DNA of 64,000 nt, taken from assembly GCA_937926785.1 (NCBI GenBank), contig CALBBQ010000026.1, positions 1-64,000 on the forward strand. The letters run 5' to 3'. The position numbers and the translations under genes are program-made. Positions 17,536 through 27,663 of this stretch are shown in pieces. The notes beneath the pieces were generated by a model that did no database searches, was not told where the DNA came from, and saw only the letters and a list, made by a program, of their open reading frames with translations. How positions within the stretch are numbered: the stretch's first letter is position 1; each line of letters begins with the position of its first letter. The DNA comes from an uncultured Bacteroidales bacterium (lineage in GTDB: Bacteria; Bacteroidota; Bacteroidia; Bacteroidales; Tenuifilaceae).

Positions 17536-18612
17536 ATGAATAGATTGGCAACTCTTGTACTTGCACTACTGGTTTACACCGTATCGGCACAAACCGAATT
17601 GAACCTACAAAGCAAGGTTGATGAGCTTATTAAGCAAAACGAAAGTTTAAATCATCGCATAGATGTACTCGAGAAACAGATTGACGATGTGCTATGGTTT
17701 AACCGCTTGGGCGATGTGGCATTCATCGATAAGGTTTTCATCTATGGGCCACCACCCTCAAAAGTCAAGAATCCCACAGCCATGGGAGCTAGAAACCCCT
17801 TAAAGTTCTGGACATACATATTTATTCCCCGAAACATTGACCCATCCAAGAAATACCCGCTCATCGTTTTACCCCATGGTGGCGTACACGCCGATTTCAC
17901 CACCTACCACACCCACATTGTAAGGGAAATGATAGCCCAAGGCTACATTGTGGTTGCCCCTGAGTACCGTGGTAGCACCGGGTATGGTGAAGCATTCTGG
18001 CGACAAATCGACTATGGCGGGTTGGAGAATGAGGATGTTTTTGCCAGCCGAAACTACATGGTTGAAAACTATGACTTTGTAGATGGGAACAGGGTTGGTA
18101 TTGTGGGCTGGAGCCATGGCGGTATGATTGCCCTGCACAACATCTTTGATCACCCCGACAGCTACGCCTGCGCATTTGCCGGAGTTCCGGTTTCGGATAT
18201 GATCATGCGGTACGGTTACGCAACCGAGGGCTACCGCGAGCTGTACGATGCCGACTACCACATCGGGAAAACTCCCCGTGAGGATATCAACGAGTACCGC
18301 CGCCGCTCACCAGCCTGGCAGGCCCATAAGCTAAAAACTCCTCTGCTTATCCACACCAACACCAACGACGATGATGTATTCGTGATTGAGGTGGAATCGT
18401 TAATCAAATCGCTGAAAGCCGAAGGGAAAAAGTTTGAATACGAGATATTCCAGGATATGCCCGGCGGTCATTCATTTGACCGTATCGATACGAAGGCCGC
18501 AAGGCAGATCAGGGTTAAAATTTACAAGTTCCTGGCTCAGTACCTGAATCCGCCCAAGCCGATAAGATCAATTGAAGATATTAACAAAGCGGCGTACTTG
18601 CCGGTGAAATAG
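17536..18612 (+). CDS. Secreted alpha/beta-hydrolase, prolyl oligopeptidase (S9) family
   Basis: The 358 residues begin with a signal peptide (about 1-18). A short coiled-coil (about 25-50) is followed by a catalytic alpha/beta-hydrolase domain. LIVLPHGG is the oxyanion region, GWSHGG holds the nucleophilic Ser, a later TNDDDVF supplies Asp and GGHSFDR the His. There is no N-terminal beta-propeller, so substrate access is less restricted than in true prolyl oligopeptidases. It may be a periplasmic dipeptidyl-peptidase-like enzyme or an esterase. Confidence 0.85.
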   Translation: MNRLATLVLALLVYTVSAQTELNLQSKVDELIKQNESLNHRIDVLEKQIDDVLWFNRLGDVAFIDKVFIYGPPPSKVKNPTAMGARNPLKFWTYIFIPRNIDPSKKYPLIVLPHGGVHADFTTYHTHIVREMIAQGYIVVAPEYRGSTGYGEAFWRQIDYGGLENEDVFASRNYMVENYDFVDGNRVGIVGWSHGGMIALHNIFDHPDSYACAFAGVPVSDMIMRYGYATEGYRELYDADYHIGKTPREDINEYRRRSPAWQAHKLKTPLLIHTNTNDDDVFVIEVESLIKSLKAEGKKFEYEIFQDMPGGHSFDRIDTKAARQIRVKIYKFLAQYLNPPKPIRSIEDINKAAYLPVK

Positions 18613-18635
18613 AGGTCAAGGTTGCTTATTTACCT

Positions 18636-19859
18636 TTATTTCATCATCCCCCTCACCTCATCCAAACTTCCGTCGGTTTTGGCGGGTTGCAGACCCAAGA
18701 TGTTGGCAATTATTGGGTAAACGTTCACGTTGAGGAAGGAAGGGTGAACATACCCGCTTTTGAAAGCGGGACCACGGGCATAAAAGATGCCCTGCATCTC
18801 GGGAATCATATTATCATAGCCATGTGTTCCTCCACTGTAGCTTTCCCTATCGTGTGCCCAGGTTACGCTCCACCCCAAATGAGCTTCAACCAGAATATCA
18901 TTTACACGGGGATTATCGCCGTAAACGTAACGCTTTGGAATGCTGTTGCGCTCCCATACCTTTAGGTGCGGTATGGTTTGGAGTTTGTTCAGCACCTCGT
19001 TTGCATGCTCAGGTAAGGGTTGAAGCGTATAGACCGGGTTCCCACCCGATATATACTTGAACATATTCTTATCCATGTACTCCGAAAGGTTAACCACTTT
19101 ATCCTTGGATATCTCAGCCATACCATGATCGGATAGAATGATCACATTCAGCTGGTTTGCAATCGGGAGTTCCGACAATCTACCCAGAAAATATCCGATT
19201 AAGCTATCGAGCTGCTCTACAACCCTTTGGGTCTGAGGCGACACGGGACCATAGTCATGGCTAACCCAATCGGGTTGGTGGTAGTAAAAGGTTACCAGCC
19301 GGGGACGCTGATTGATTGGCAATGAGAGCCATTTCATAACCGTATCAACACGCTGGGAGAAGGGAACTTTTTGGTCATAACGTTTCCAGTAGGTTGGCTG
19401 TATGCCCTTTATAGGAGCCTCAGAACCAACCCAGAAAAACGAGGCTGTTCTAACCCCCTGCTTTTCGGCAGTTACCCAAATGGGTTCACCCTCATAGAAG
19501 TTGCCATTTTCAACGCTTTTCCTATCGCCCAGCCTATAGTAACCCAGCTGCTCGTCGTAGAAGGAATTGTTTACAATTCCATGATGATCGGGGTGTAAAC
19601 CCGTAGCGATGCTGTAATGGTTAGGAAAGGTTTTGGAAGGGTAGCAACTTATGAGCGACTGCGCTCTTACCCCCGTTTTTCCAAACTCATCGATGTTGGG
19701 TGTGCGGTATATGTTGGGGTAATCCCACCTAAAGCCATCGAGCGAGATTAGCAGAACATAGGTGTCGGGAGCGGAGTTGACCTGTGCATACAATGAAGCT
19801 GGGGCAAGGGTAAACGCTCCAAAAACAAGTAGAAATGCGGTAATAACAAGTTTTCTCAT
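18636..19859 (-). CDS. Secreted ectonucleotide pyrophosphatase/phosphodiesterase (NPP) family enzyme
   Basis: The 407 residues start with a signal peptide (about 1-25). The alkaline-phosphatase-superfamily NPP motifs follow: LLISLDGFRWDY (metal Asp), PSKTFPNHYSIATGLHPDHHGI (nucleophilic Thr of KTFPNH, then metal ligands), LSDHGM, and a late GTHGYDN. NPP enzymes hydrolyse phosphodiester or pyrophosphate bonds, for example in nucleotides. It is exported to the periplasm or beyond. It converges with the S9 hydrolase and is not in an obvious operon. Confidence 0.92.
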   Translation of the reverse strand: MRKLVITAFLLVFGAFTLAPASLYAQVNSAPDTYVLLISLDGFRWDYPNIYRTPNIDEFGKTGVRAQSLISCYPSKTFPNHYSIATGLHPDHHGIVNNSFYDEQLGYYRLGDRKSVENGNFYEGEPIWVTAEKQGVRTASFFWVGSEAPIKGIQPTYWKRYDQKVPFSQRVDTVMKWLSLPINQRPRLVTFYYHQPDWVSHDYGPVSPQTQRVVEQLDSLIGYFLGRLSELPIANQLNVIILSDHGMAEISKDKVVNLSEYMDKNMFKYISGGNPVYTLQPLPEHANEVLNKLQTIPHLKVWERNSIPKRYVYGDNPRVNDILVEAHLGWSVTWAHDRESYSGGTHGYDNMIPEMQGIFYARGPAFKSGYVHPSFLNVNVYPIIANILGLQPAKTDGSLDEVRGMMK

Positions 19860-19905
19860 AAAGGTAGATGTCGTTTATATTTTAACAACCCAAAGTGGTA
19901 ATGGT

Positions 19906-21267
19906 TTAACCCAGGTTCATTTTAATGTACTTCTCTACATCGAACTTGCGCCTGCAGCCCTCAAAGTTCATGTATCGTATTTTGCCAAAAATTGGTCGTT
20001 CGGGCCAAGCTCTGTCATGAACGCCACCAATTGACCATGCAATTCCGGTATAACCGTTAGGGTCGCGACCATCGAGGCTGTACTTATCATTGAGGTAAAT
20101 GGCAAACCGCATGGCCTCTTCCGGACAGGTTGTCCACTCCAGAATTTTCTTGGCCCAGTACATCCGCATATACCCGTGCATTTTACCGGTGTTAACCATT
20201 TGCAGCTGTGCTGCATTCCACAGGGGGTCATGGGTATGGGCAATTTCAAACTCATTAAGGGTGTAAAGGTATTCCCTCACATCGAAGCGGTGAATGCGAT
20301 GGGTTTCCTTAGCCCAATCGGGAAATCCGGCAAAGCGCGAGTAGCCGGGGTTGTAGTAGCAAAAATTATCGGCGAGCTCACGGCGAACAATAAGCTCCTC
20401 CAGCAATGCCTCCTTGTCGGCCTCTGGGGCTGGTGCTTTAAGCACCTCAATGGCCACACGCTGCGCCGATAGCTGGCCAAAATGCAAGAATGGTGAGAGG
20501 TTCGATTGTCCGTCAAGTGTAGGGTCGTTTCGCTTTTCGGCATACCCCCTTAACCTATTGGTAATAAAATCGTCAAGTGCTTTACGAGCAGCCTTTTCAC
20601 CCGGTTCAAAATCTTTAACAGGTTTCACCTCGTCAGAAGCATTGAGCCAAACCAAGGCATCGTGCCAGCGGGTATGGTGGGGATTGGACTCGGACTTGTT
20701 TCGTAGAGTGACCTCAGGGTAATCGGTAAGAAATGATGAAAGAACCTTTTTAATCTTAGGGCGAAGGGTATATGCCCCAAACTCAAGTTTAGGCGAAGCG
20801 TACCAGCAAGGTACAACATTATGGGCATCAACCTCATGGTGCGGAATGGAAGTGCGTTGGTTGAGCTGCGATTTCCAGTCACGTTTCACCCATAGCGGGT
20901 CAAAATCGCTCACAATGAGCGATGCCTCAACCCTTTCGGAAAACTCCCAGATCTGCTCGGCTGGCTCTCCTCTGAGGAGGTTAAAAGGGATTCCATCATC
21001 AACAAGACTCCTCTCAACCTCAGCTAACCCCTTTAGCATGAAATCGTAATGGCGGAGATTTGCTCCCGGAAATGCAGGGGCAAGCGTAAAAACCACCCTA
21101 AGTGGCACATTCAGCTCGTTAGCCTTAAGCTTGGCATATATCAGCGCCCAGTTGTCGGAAACACGTTGATCGCGCGACATCCAGTAGATTACTGGGCCAC
21201 GGGGCCTAACCTCACCACCATGTATCTCCCTCACCCTATGTTTGTTAAAGTTTACCCTGCTGAACAT
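19906..21267 (-). CDS. Class II CPD deoxyribodipyrimidine photolyase
   Basis: The 453 residues match class II photolyases: N-terminal GPVIYWMSRDQRVSDNWAL, and a C-terminal FAD domain with LHFGQLSAQRVA, MRMYWAKKILEWT and NDKYSLDGRDPNGYTGIAWSIGG. It repairs cyclobutane pyrimidine dimers using blue light and FADH-. The start ATG is unambiguous. It is a single gene, with another gene's terminator upstream. The class II type is less widespread among bacteria than class I. Confidence 0.95.
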   Translation of the reverse strand: MFSRVNFNKHRVREIHGGEVRPRGPVIYWMSRDQRVSDNWALIYAKLKANELNVPLRVVFTLAPAFPGANLRHYDFMLKGLAEVERSLVDDGIPFNLLRGEPAEQIWEFSERVEASLIVSDFDPLWVKRDWKSQLNQRTSIPHHEVDAHNVVPCWYASPKLEFGAYTLRPKIKKVLSSFLTDYPEVTLRNKSESNPHHTRWHDALVWLNASDEVKPVKDFEPGEKAARKALDDFITNRLRGYAEKRNDPTLDGQSNLSPFLHFGQLSAQRVAIEVLKAPAPEADKEALLEELIVRRELADNFCYYNPGYSRFAGFPDWAKETHRIHRFDVREYLYTLNEFEIAHTHDPLWNAAQLQMVNTGKMHGYMRMYWAKKILEWTTCPEEAMRFAIYLNDKYSLDGRDPNGYTGIAWSIGGVHDRAWPERPIFGKIRYMNFEGCRRKFDVEKYIKMNLG

Positions 21268-21314
21268 TACGTTACCGAGTTTAAGATAAAATTAGTAAAA
21301 AATATTATACCCAA

Positions 21315-21338
21315 CAAAAAAGCCGGGTAATCCCGGCT
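21315..21338 (-). terminator. Intrinsic terminator after the T9SS protein gene
   Basis: On the minus strand AGCCGGG-ATTA-CCCGGCT is a perfect 7-bp stem, followed by six T residues. It lies 28 bases past the stop of the gene at 21366-22397. Confidence 0.9.
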
Positions 21339-21365
21339 TTGTAGTTTTCTACATATGATTGGCAT

Positions 21366-22397
21366 TTACATTTCCAGAAGTTTACGGGTATCCTCGGAGT
21401 TTCCACTTTTTAGCCTAAGTATATAAGTGCCGGCAGGTAAACCCAACTCCTTAGCAGAGAACTGGTAGCGCTTGGGCCCGGCCTCGAGGGTTGAGTTTAC
21501 AATTTCCTTAACGAGCTTACCGCTCAAATCGAAGATGCTCAAGTTAACATTTTCACGAGCCAGGGTGTTAAACTCAATGTTAACCTTGCCGGCATAGGGG
21601 TTGGGATAAACACTCAGGTTCATGCTTGATGCCGGATTAAGCGGAGCGGCCGTGGTGGTGTTCATCACATTGCTGTTGTAAGCTGCACGGGTGCTGACAA
21701 CCGGTTCGGAATTTTCACCCTTAACCTCACTACGGATGAGCACCAGAACGGGGAAACGATGCTGAGCTACATACCAACGATAGGTAACATCGGTTATTAA
21801 TGCTGAACCGTTACTGAATACCTGCTTGGTAGTTCGCACCTCCTTAACCCTAAGTACATCGTCGAGTGTTCGTCCGCTCGGAAGAATCAGTTTACCATAA
21901 CCATCGCCATCAACCTCGTAATTGCCCGATATCTTACCAATCACTTTATCGTTAACAATGTAATCGCCCTCATAGCTTCCTTTGTAACTGCTTCGATAGG
22001 TGAAGGGATAGCGCATTTTCACAAAGGGTTTACTGTATTCAAAACGTGTAACGCCATTCGAAGTCATGAAGCCCACCTGCTCAAGGCTTGATTGGGACGA
22101 CTCAAAAACAAAGAAATTGCCAAACTCCTCAAGCACGACGTTTCCTTTTGAGAATTTATCGCAGCACTTTGAGGTGTGGTAGCTATCAATGGTACCCATG
22201 AAGGGGCTCTTTACCTCCAGCTTGCTGAAATCCCAAACCACATCCTTACCGGAAACCCCGGGTTCAACATAATTAGTGAGCACCATTGGATTCTGCTGGT
22301 CGGCAAAGAAACCATGCGTTTCCTGGGTTAGGGTCACCTGAGCCATCAATGAAAAGGTACTACCCACGATTAAAGTTGAGAGTATAAGTTTTTTCAT
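21366..22397 (-). CDS. T9SS type A sorting-domain protein of unknown function
   Basis: I start this 343-residue protein at the ATG at 22397 because residues 1-20 then form a clean signal peptide (MKKLILSTLIVGSTFSLMAQ). The long middle part (about 20-255) is beta-rich and unrecognised. The C-terminal 85 residues carry SVYPNPYAGKVNIEF and AGTYILRLKSG, the type A sorting domain that directs outer-membrane secretion and anchoring by the T9SS, with removal of the domain. It has its own promoter and terminator. Confidence 0.9.
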   Translation of the reverse strand: MKKLILSTLIVGSTFSLMAQVTLTQETHGFFADQQNPMVLTNYVEPGVSGKDVVWDFSKLEVKSPFMGTIDSYHTSKCCDKFSKGNVVLEEFGNFFVFESSQSSLEQVGFMTSNGVTRFEYSKPFVKMRYPFTYRSSYKGSYEGDYIVNDKVIGKISGNYEVDGDGYGKLILPSGRTLDDVLRVKEVRTTKQVFSNGSALITDVTYRWYVAQHRFPVLVLIRSEVKGENSEPVVSTRAAYNSNVMNTTTAAPLNPASSMNLSVYPNPYAGKVNIEFNTLARENVNLSIFDLSGKLVKEIVNSTLEAGPKRYQFSAKELGLPAGTYILRLKSGNSEDTRKLLEM

Positions 22398-22423
22398 AAT
22401 CTTACCATTTTTTTGTTTCTTAA

Positions 22424-22454
22424 CAAATATAGGGTATCGGATATGGAAAATCAA
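22424..22454 (-). promoter_or_regulatory. Promoter of the T9SS protein gene
   Basis: On the minus strand TATATTTG is at 22431-22424 and TTG at 22454-22452, separated by 20 bp. This fits the Bacteroidota consensus; the ATG is 26 bases downstream. Confidence 0.72.
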
Positions 22455-22578
22455 GGGGTATGTGATGATACCAGCAAGTAAATGGGACGATGAACAGTTT
22501 ATGAGCCAGAATGGTTAAGGGAAAAATATATGGGATAAAACGGTTTGAAAAAGGCTTATTGAAAAAAATAATTTATGG

Positions 22579-23394
22579 CTACAAATCACGTTTCCGCATC
22601 AGGAAGAATGAAACCGACGTGAAAATTAATATGTAGCCAATAGCAAATGCTACTTTTTCAGGAATTGAGACTACGCTTTCAAGGCTTTCGAGCGAATTCA
22701 GGGTATCGGGTGAGAACTGCGAATTGGCAGAAAGCATCGTAGCCATAATTCCAAGAAAATCGGGCATGGGGGTTAGGTTCGAGATGATTTTCACAGGCAG
22801 ATGGTTGGCTACTGAGTCGGATAGGGATAAACGGATAATGGGCTCAATTAGCCCAAAGTATAGCAAGTATAGCACAATAGAAAGTGCGATGTTGCGGATC
22901 AGAGTAATGAATAGGAGCGCAAGCGACAGGTATCCCAGGATTTGAACGAAAAGAATCAGTACATACTGGTAACCCGTGAACATCGCTTCGCCGAATGTCA
23001 ATACGGGAGTGGCCAGAAAAGCTAGCACGGTAACCAAAATTACAACATAAAATGCGATAAGTAGCGATAGAATCAGCTTGGCTGCAAACATTTGGTTACG
23101 GGTAAACCCATCGAGTAGCTGCCGGCGGTAGGTGCCAAAAAGATAATCGTTTCCTATCAGTATGATGAATAAAAGGGAAAGGATAAGGTTAAACCAGCTC
23201 GCAAGCCAAGCTACCGTACCCCACGCGTAAGGCTGTGAGAGCAAAATGTTCGATTCAACACCATTAAAGCTCAACGTGGCTTTGTTGGCCACTACAAGTA
23301 CAAGGAAATAAAGTAACCCATGAAGGGTTAAAAGAACCCACGATGTTGCGTAACCGAAAACTTTTATGATCTCAGCCTTGAATATTCTGACCAT
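22579..23394 (-). CDS. ABC-2 type transporter permease
   Basis: The 271 residues have about six membrane helices with a short N-terminal cytoplasmic segment (VRIFKAEIIKVF), the layout of ABC-2 permeases of export systems. It starts one base after the ATPase stop. The pair would form a two-plus-two exporter; the cargo is unknown. Such pairs often export peptides or act in drug resistance. Confidence 0.88.
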   Translation of the reverse strand: MVRIFKAEIIKVFGYATSWVLLTLHGLLYFLVLVVANKATLSFNGVESNILLSQPYAWGTVAWLASWFNLILSLLFIILIGNDYLFGTYRRQLLDGFTRNQMFAAKLILSLLIAFYVVILVTVLAFLATPVLTFGEAMFTGYQYVLILFVQILGYLSLALLFITLIRNIALSIVLYLLYFGLIEPIIRLSLSDSVANHLPVKIISNLTPMPDFLGIMATMLSANSQFSPDTLNSLESLESVVSIPEKVAFAIGYILIFTSVSFFLMRKRDL

Positions 23395-23395
23395 T

Positions 23396-24295
23396 TTACT
23401 TCCCTTTTGCTTTAACCAGCCTTACAAAAAACTCTTCGAGGGTTAGATTACGAATTTCTAGTCTATTTACCCGAACACCAGCACTAACCAGCAGGTTCAT
23501 AAAATCTGAAGATTGCAGGTTCTCTGCAAACAGCAGAGAGACCTGATGGTTTTGCTGGTTTAGCAGCTCAAACGAGGGGTTAGCCGTAATAAAGCCTTTC
23601 ATCACATCAGGGTTCTCAACCTCAAGAATGGCAACCTTTTCCGCGGTAAGCAGTTCAGGCACGGAACCCGAGGCTATCAGCTGACCGGCCTTAAGTATGG
23701 CCACATGGGTACAGGTACGTTGAACCTCATCAAGATTATGGCTAGCCAGAATAATGGTTTTGCCTGCCAGCCCAAGCTCACGAATCAGGTCTCTAACCGC
23801 CACAATGCCAACAGGATCTAACCCATTGGTTGGCTCATCGAGCACAACAACTTCGGGATTTCCAAGGATAGCCTGTGCGAGAGCCAAGCGCTGTTTCATG
23901 CCAAGTGAAAATGCGGAGACCTTAGTTTTCAGGTTTACAGTCAGCCCTAACCTATCAACCACAGGATAAATGGCTGACTGGTCGATGCCCTTGGCCAGGG
24001 TGCTCAAACGTAAATTATCCTCCAGGCTTAAATAAGGGTAGTAATTGGGAACCTCCACCAGTGCCCCGATCTTCTGCCTGGGGATAACACCGTTTGGGTG
24101 GGAGAACCACGAAAAGCTTCCGCTGTTTTGGCTTCGGAGGCCAAGAATTACTGAAAGTAGAGTTGTTTTACCGCTCCCATTTGGGCCAAGTATTCCAACT
24201 ACGCTACCCTTTTCAACGCTCAGCGATACTCCATCAAGGGCCAAAGTAGAGCCATAACGTTTACCGATCCGATTTATGGAAAGTACCAATGACAT
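23396..24295 (-). CDS. ABC transporter ATP-binding protein
   Basis: About 299 residues, taken from the ATG at 24295 because the longer reading begins at TTG. Walker A is GPNGSGKTT, the signature FSLGMKQRLALAQAI, Walker B VVVLDEPTNGLDPVG, and the switch His is in ASHNLDEV. A C-terminal region of about 80 residues follows. It energises the permease encoded one base downstream. recQ ends 14 bases upstream, so recQ and the ABC genes may share a transcript. Confidence 0.94.
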   Translation of the reverse strand: MSLVLSINRIGKRYGSTLALDGVSLSVEKGSVVGILGPNGSGKTTLLSVILGLRSQNSGSFSWFSHPNGVIPRQKIGALVEVPNYYPYLSLEDNLRLSTLAKGIDQSAIYPVVDRLGLTVNLKTKVSAFSLGMKQRLALAQAILGNPEVVVLDEPTNGLDPVGIVAVRDLIRELGLAGKTIILASHNLDEVQRTCTHVAILKAGQLIASGSVPELLTAEKVAILEVENPDVMKGFITANPSFELLNQQNHQVSLLFAENLQSSDFMNLLVSAGVRVNRLEIRNLTLEEFFVRLVKAKGK

Positions 24296-24309
24296 CAGGT
24301 TCAAATTGA

Positions 24310-26514
24310 TTAGTTGCCTAGTTCTGACATGAACTTGATGCGCATCAGGCGAACTTCTTCCTCAGTAATATCTTCATCGCCCAGGGCTGCCATTGCCTCC
24401 TCGATACTCTCGGTTTGAGCCTCGTTACGGAAGTAATCAAAAATTTCGTCCTGTTTATCCTCATCAATCACCTTATTGATGTAGTAGTCAAGGTTGATGC
24501 GGGTGCCAGAGTTGACAATGGCTTCAATCTCTGTAAGGAGCTCATCCATGTCGAGGTTCTTGGCCTCAGCAATATCCTCTAAATCGAGCTTACGGTCGAT
24601 GCTTTGAATGATGAAAACCTTCAGGAGCGACTTGTTGGCCACCGACTTCACCACCATATCCTGTGGGCGGATAATCTCCTTTTCCTCCACGTAGGCCTTG
24701 ATAAGCTCCACGAACTCCTTACCAAAACGCTTGGCTTTACCGGCACCCACACCGGAAATGTTTTGAAGCTCATCGATGGTAATGGGGTACTGAATGGCCA
24801 TGTCCTCCAACGAGGGATCCTGGAAGATAACAAATGGCGGCAGATTCATCTTTTTAGCCACCTTTTTACGAAGCTCCTTGAGCATGTTCAGCAGCTCATC
24901 GTCGGCTGCACCAACGCCTGCTTTATCGGGCGATAATCCTATTGCCTCATCGTCATCACCCTCCTCGTAACGCTGGTCAAGGGTAAAGAGTACCTCGTGC
25001 GGATTTTCAAGGAATTCCTTACCCTTCTGGGTGATAAGTAGCAACCCGTAGTTCTCGATATCCTTATCGATGTACTTCATCACTAAAGCCTGGCGAATGA
25101 TTGAGTTCCAGAACATGGGCTCCTTATCAGAGCCCTCGCCAAAAGTATCGAGCTGGTTATGCTTGTATGATTTAACCGTAGCGGTAACGTTACCGGTCAG
25201 AATGTTTACAACATGATCGGCTTTAAATTTCTGATTAACTGCCACTATGGTCTCCAGAACCATCTGCAGCTCTTCCTGACCATCGAACTGGGTTTTGGGG
25301 TTCAGGCAGTTGTCGCAGGAGTTGCAGTTCTCCTCGGTGTACTCCTCGCCAAAGTAGTTGAGCAGGGTTTTGCGGCGGCAAATTGAAGACTCGGCGTAGG
25401 AAACGGTTTCCAGCAGCAACTGCTTACCGATTTCTTGCTCCGATACGGGTTTACCTTGCATAAACTTCTCAAGCTTCTGTATATCCTTGTAGCTGTAAAA
25501 GGTGATGCACTGCCCTTCGCCACCATCACGACCGGCACGGCCGGTTTCCTGGTAGTAGCCTTCAAGGCTCTTGGGTATATCGTAGTGTATTACGAACCGA
25601 ACATCGGGTTTGTCGATTCCCATTCCAAAGGCAATGGTGGCCACAATTACATCAACCTCCTCCATCAGGAACTTATCTTGGTTCTCGGAGCGGGTATTGG
25701 CGTCCATACCGGCATGGTAAGGCAATGCTTTAATACCATTGACCTTGAGAATCTCGGCCATCTCCTCAACCTTCTTACGGCTCAGGCAGTATATGATACC
25801 CGATTTCCCGGGGTTGCTTTTGATGTACTTAATGATTTCCTTAACTGCATTCTGCTTTGGACGTACCTCGTAGTACAGGTTTGGCCTGTTGAACGATGAT
25901 TTGAACACCGTTGCATTCAGCATGCCCAGGTTTTTCTGAATGTCGTGCTGAACCTTAGGGGTTGCTGTAGCGGTAAGGGCAATTAACGGGGCACTTCCTA
26001 TCTCATTGATTATTGGACGGATACGACGATACTCGGGTCTGAAATCGTGCCCCCACTCCGAGATACAGTGAGCCTCGTCGATGGCATAAAAGGAGATTTT
26101 AACCTGACGAAGAAACTGAATATTCTCCTCCTTGGTAAGTGATTCCGGTGCCACGTAGAGCATCTTGGTGATGCCCGACATGACATCATCCTTAACCTTT
26201 TGAATCTGACTTTTATTGAGTGACGAGTTCAGGAAGTGAGCCACACCATCCTCCACCACAAAGCTTCGCATATTATCAACCTGATTCTTCATGAGGGCTA
26301 TGAGTGGAGATATGATTATAGCGGTGCCATCGAGGATTAGAGCAGGCAGCTGGTAGCACAACGATTTACCACCACCGGTGGGCATAAGGACAAAAGTATC
26401 GTTACCCGCCAGAACATTGTGAATTATGGCTTCCTGATTTCCCTTAAACGTTGTAAATCCGAAATACTTATTCAAGTACTCCTTTAGCGACACTTCCGAT
26501 GCGTTCACTTTCAT
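24310..26514 (-). CDS. recQ: ATP-dependent DNA helicase RecQ
   Basis: The 734 residues comprise the SF2 helicase core (PTGGGKS with Lys50, DEAH at 146-149, TGRAGRDG), then the RQC zinc site (CRRKTLLNYFGEEY followed by CNSCDNC). An HRDC domain follows (about 540-620, with PITIDELQNISGVGAGKAKRFG), and a helical tail of about 100 residues. RecQ unwinds 3'-5' and acts in recombination and fork repair. The extra tail beyond HRDC resembles the longer RecQ of other Bacteroidota. Confidence 0.97.
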   Translation of the reverse strand: MKVNASEVSLKEYLNKYFGFTTFKGNQEAIIHNVLAGNDTFVLMPTGGGKSLCYQLPALILDGTAIIISPLIALMKNQVDNMRSFVVEDGVAHFLNSSLNKSQIQKVKDDVMSGITKMLYVAPESLTKEENIQFLRQVKISFYAIDEAHCISEWGHDFRPEYRRIRPIINEIGSAPLIALTATATPKVQHDIQKNLGMLNATVFKSSFNRPNLYYEVRPKQNAVKEIIKYIKSNPGKSGIIYCLSRKKVEEMAEILKVNGIKALPYHAGMDANTRSENQDKFLMEEVDVIVATIAFGMGIDKPDVRFVIHYDIPKSLEGYYQETGRAGRDGGEGQCITFYSYKDIQKLEKFMQGKPVSEQEIGKQLLLETVSYAESSICRRKTLLNYFGEEYTEENCNSCDNCLNPKTQFDGQEELQMVLETIVAVNQKFKADHVVNILTGNVTATVKSYKHNQLDTFGEGSDKEPMFWNSIIRQALVMKYIDKDIENYGLLLITQKGKEFLENPHEVLFTLDQRYEEGDDDEAIGLSPDKAGVGAADDELLNMLKELRKKVAKKMNLPPFVIFQDPSLEDMAIQYPITIDELQNISGVGAGKAKRFGKEFVELIKAYVEEKEIIRPQDMVVKSVANKSLLKVFIIQSIDRKLDLEDIAEAKNLDMDELLTEIEAIVNSGTRINLDYYINKVIDEDKQDEIFDYFRNEAQTESIEEAMAALGDEDITEEEVRLMRIKFMSELGN

Positions 26515-26687
26515 TTTGTTAGATTCCCCTGACTTGTATTTAGCTTTTGTTAATAACCTGTCAAAACACTAAAATAAAAAAAGCAATACTTTTGCTTTAA
26601 GTAAAGATACAAATTTTCCCAAAAAAAAGGTTCGCAATTAGTGTCTTTTAACAAAAGGGTGTCAAAGTTAATAAAAAAGATCATACA

Positions 26688-27650
26688 ATGAACAACCAGA
26701 TAAAAACACTTGCAGTTGAAACCATCAAGGCCGAAGCTACTGCCATTGAGAAGCTTGCCGATTACATAGACGACAACTTCATAAACACCGTTACCGAAAT
26801 ATACAATAGTAAAGGACGTGTAATAGTAACAGGCATTGGCAAGAGCGCCATTATAGCCAGTAAGATTGTTGCAACCCTGAACTCTACGGGCACACCGGCT
26901 ATTTTCATGCATGCTGCCGATGCCATACATGGCGATTTGGGGATTATTCAGACCGATGACATCATTATTTGCCTATCAAAGAGCGGAAACACTCCGGAGA
27001 TCAAGGTTCTGGTACCCCTTATCCGCAACCTGGGCAACCGGCTGGTGGCCATTGTTTCCAACACCGACTCATACCTTGCCCAGAAGGCTGACTACGTGTT
27101 GCGAGCCACCGTTGAACGCGAAGCTTGCCCGAATAACCTTGCCCCTACCTCCAGTACCACCGCCCAGCTCGTAATTGGCGATGCACTAGCAGTTTGCTTG
27201 CTTAAGCTTAGGGGTTTTACTCCTGCCGATTTTGCTCGGTTTCACCCAGGTGGTTCTTTAGGAAAGAAGCTTTACATGCGGGTATCGGATATCTTTACGG
27301 AAAACAATGTTCCACGCGTGCACCCCAATGATCCCATCCCTTCGGTAATCATCGAAATATCCTCAAAACGACTGGGTGCAACGGCCGTTATCGAAGATAA
27401 CAACAGAGTTGTTGGTATTATTACCGATGGCGACCTGCGCCGTATGCTTCAGAAGAATATGAACATTGAAGGTCTTACCGCCAAGGATATCATGTCAACA
27501 ACCCCCAAAACAATTGCTCCCGATGAGCTGGCCATCAATGCTTTTCATCTGATGGAACAACACAAAATTACCCAGCTGCTGGTAATTGAAAACGGAAAGT
27601 ACCTGGGCGTAATCCACATACACGATATCCTCAGGGAGGGGATTGTTTAA
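26688..27650 (+). CDS. kdsD: D-arabinose-5-phosphate isomerase (KdsD/KpsF/GutQ family)
   Basis: The 320 residues have an N-terminal SIS domain (about 30-180, with GIGKSAIIASKIVATLNSTG and LSKSGNT) and two C-terminal CBS domains (about 205-320). The enzyme interconverts ribulose-5-phosphate and arabinose-5-phosphate, the first step toward Kdo for lipopolysaccharide. The HPGGSLGKKL motif between the domains is characteristic. tatC starts 13 bases after the stop, so co-transcription is likely, with no obvious functional link. Confidence 0.95.
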   Translation: MNNQIKTLAVETIKAEATAIEKLADYIDDNFINTVTEIYNSKGRVIVTGIGKSAIIASKIVATLNSTGTPAIFMHAADAIHGDLGIIQTDDIIICLSKSGNTPEIKVLVPLIRNLGNRLVAIVSNTDSYLAQKADYVLRATVEREACPNNLAPTSSTTAQLVIGDALAVCLLKLRGFTPADFARFHPGGSLGKKLYMRVSDIFTENNVPRVHPNDPIPSVIIEISSKRLGATAVIEDNNRVVGIITDGDLRRMLQKNMNIEGLTAKDIMSTTPKTIAPDELAINAFHLMEQHKITQLLVIENGKYLGVIHIHDILREGIV

Positions 27651-27663
27651 CAAACCCATCGAT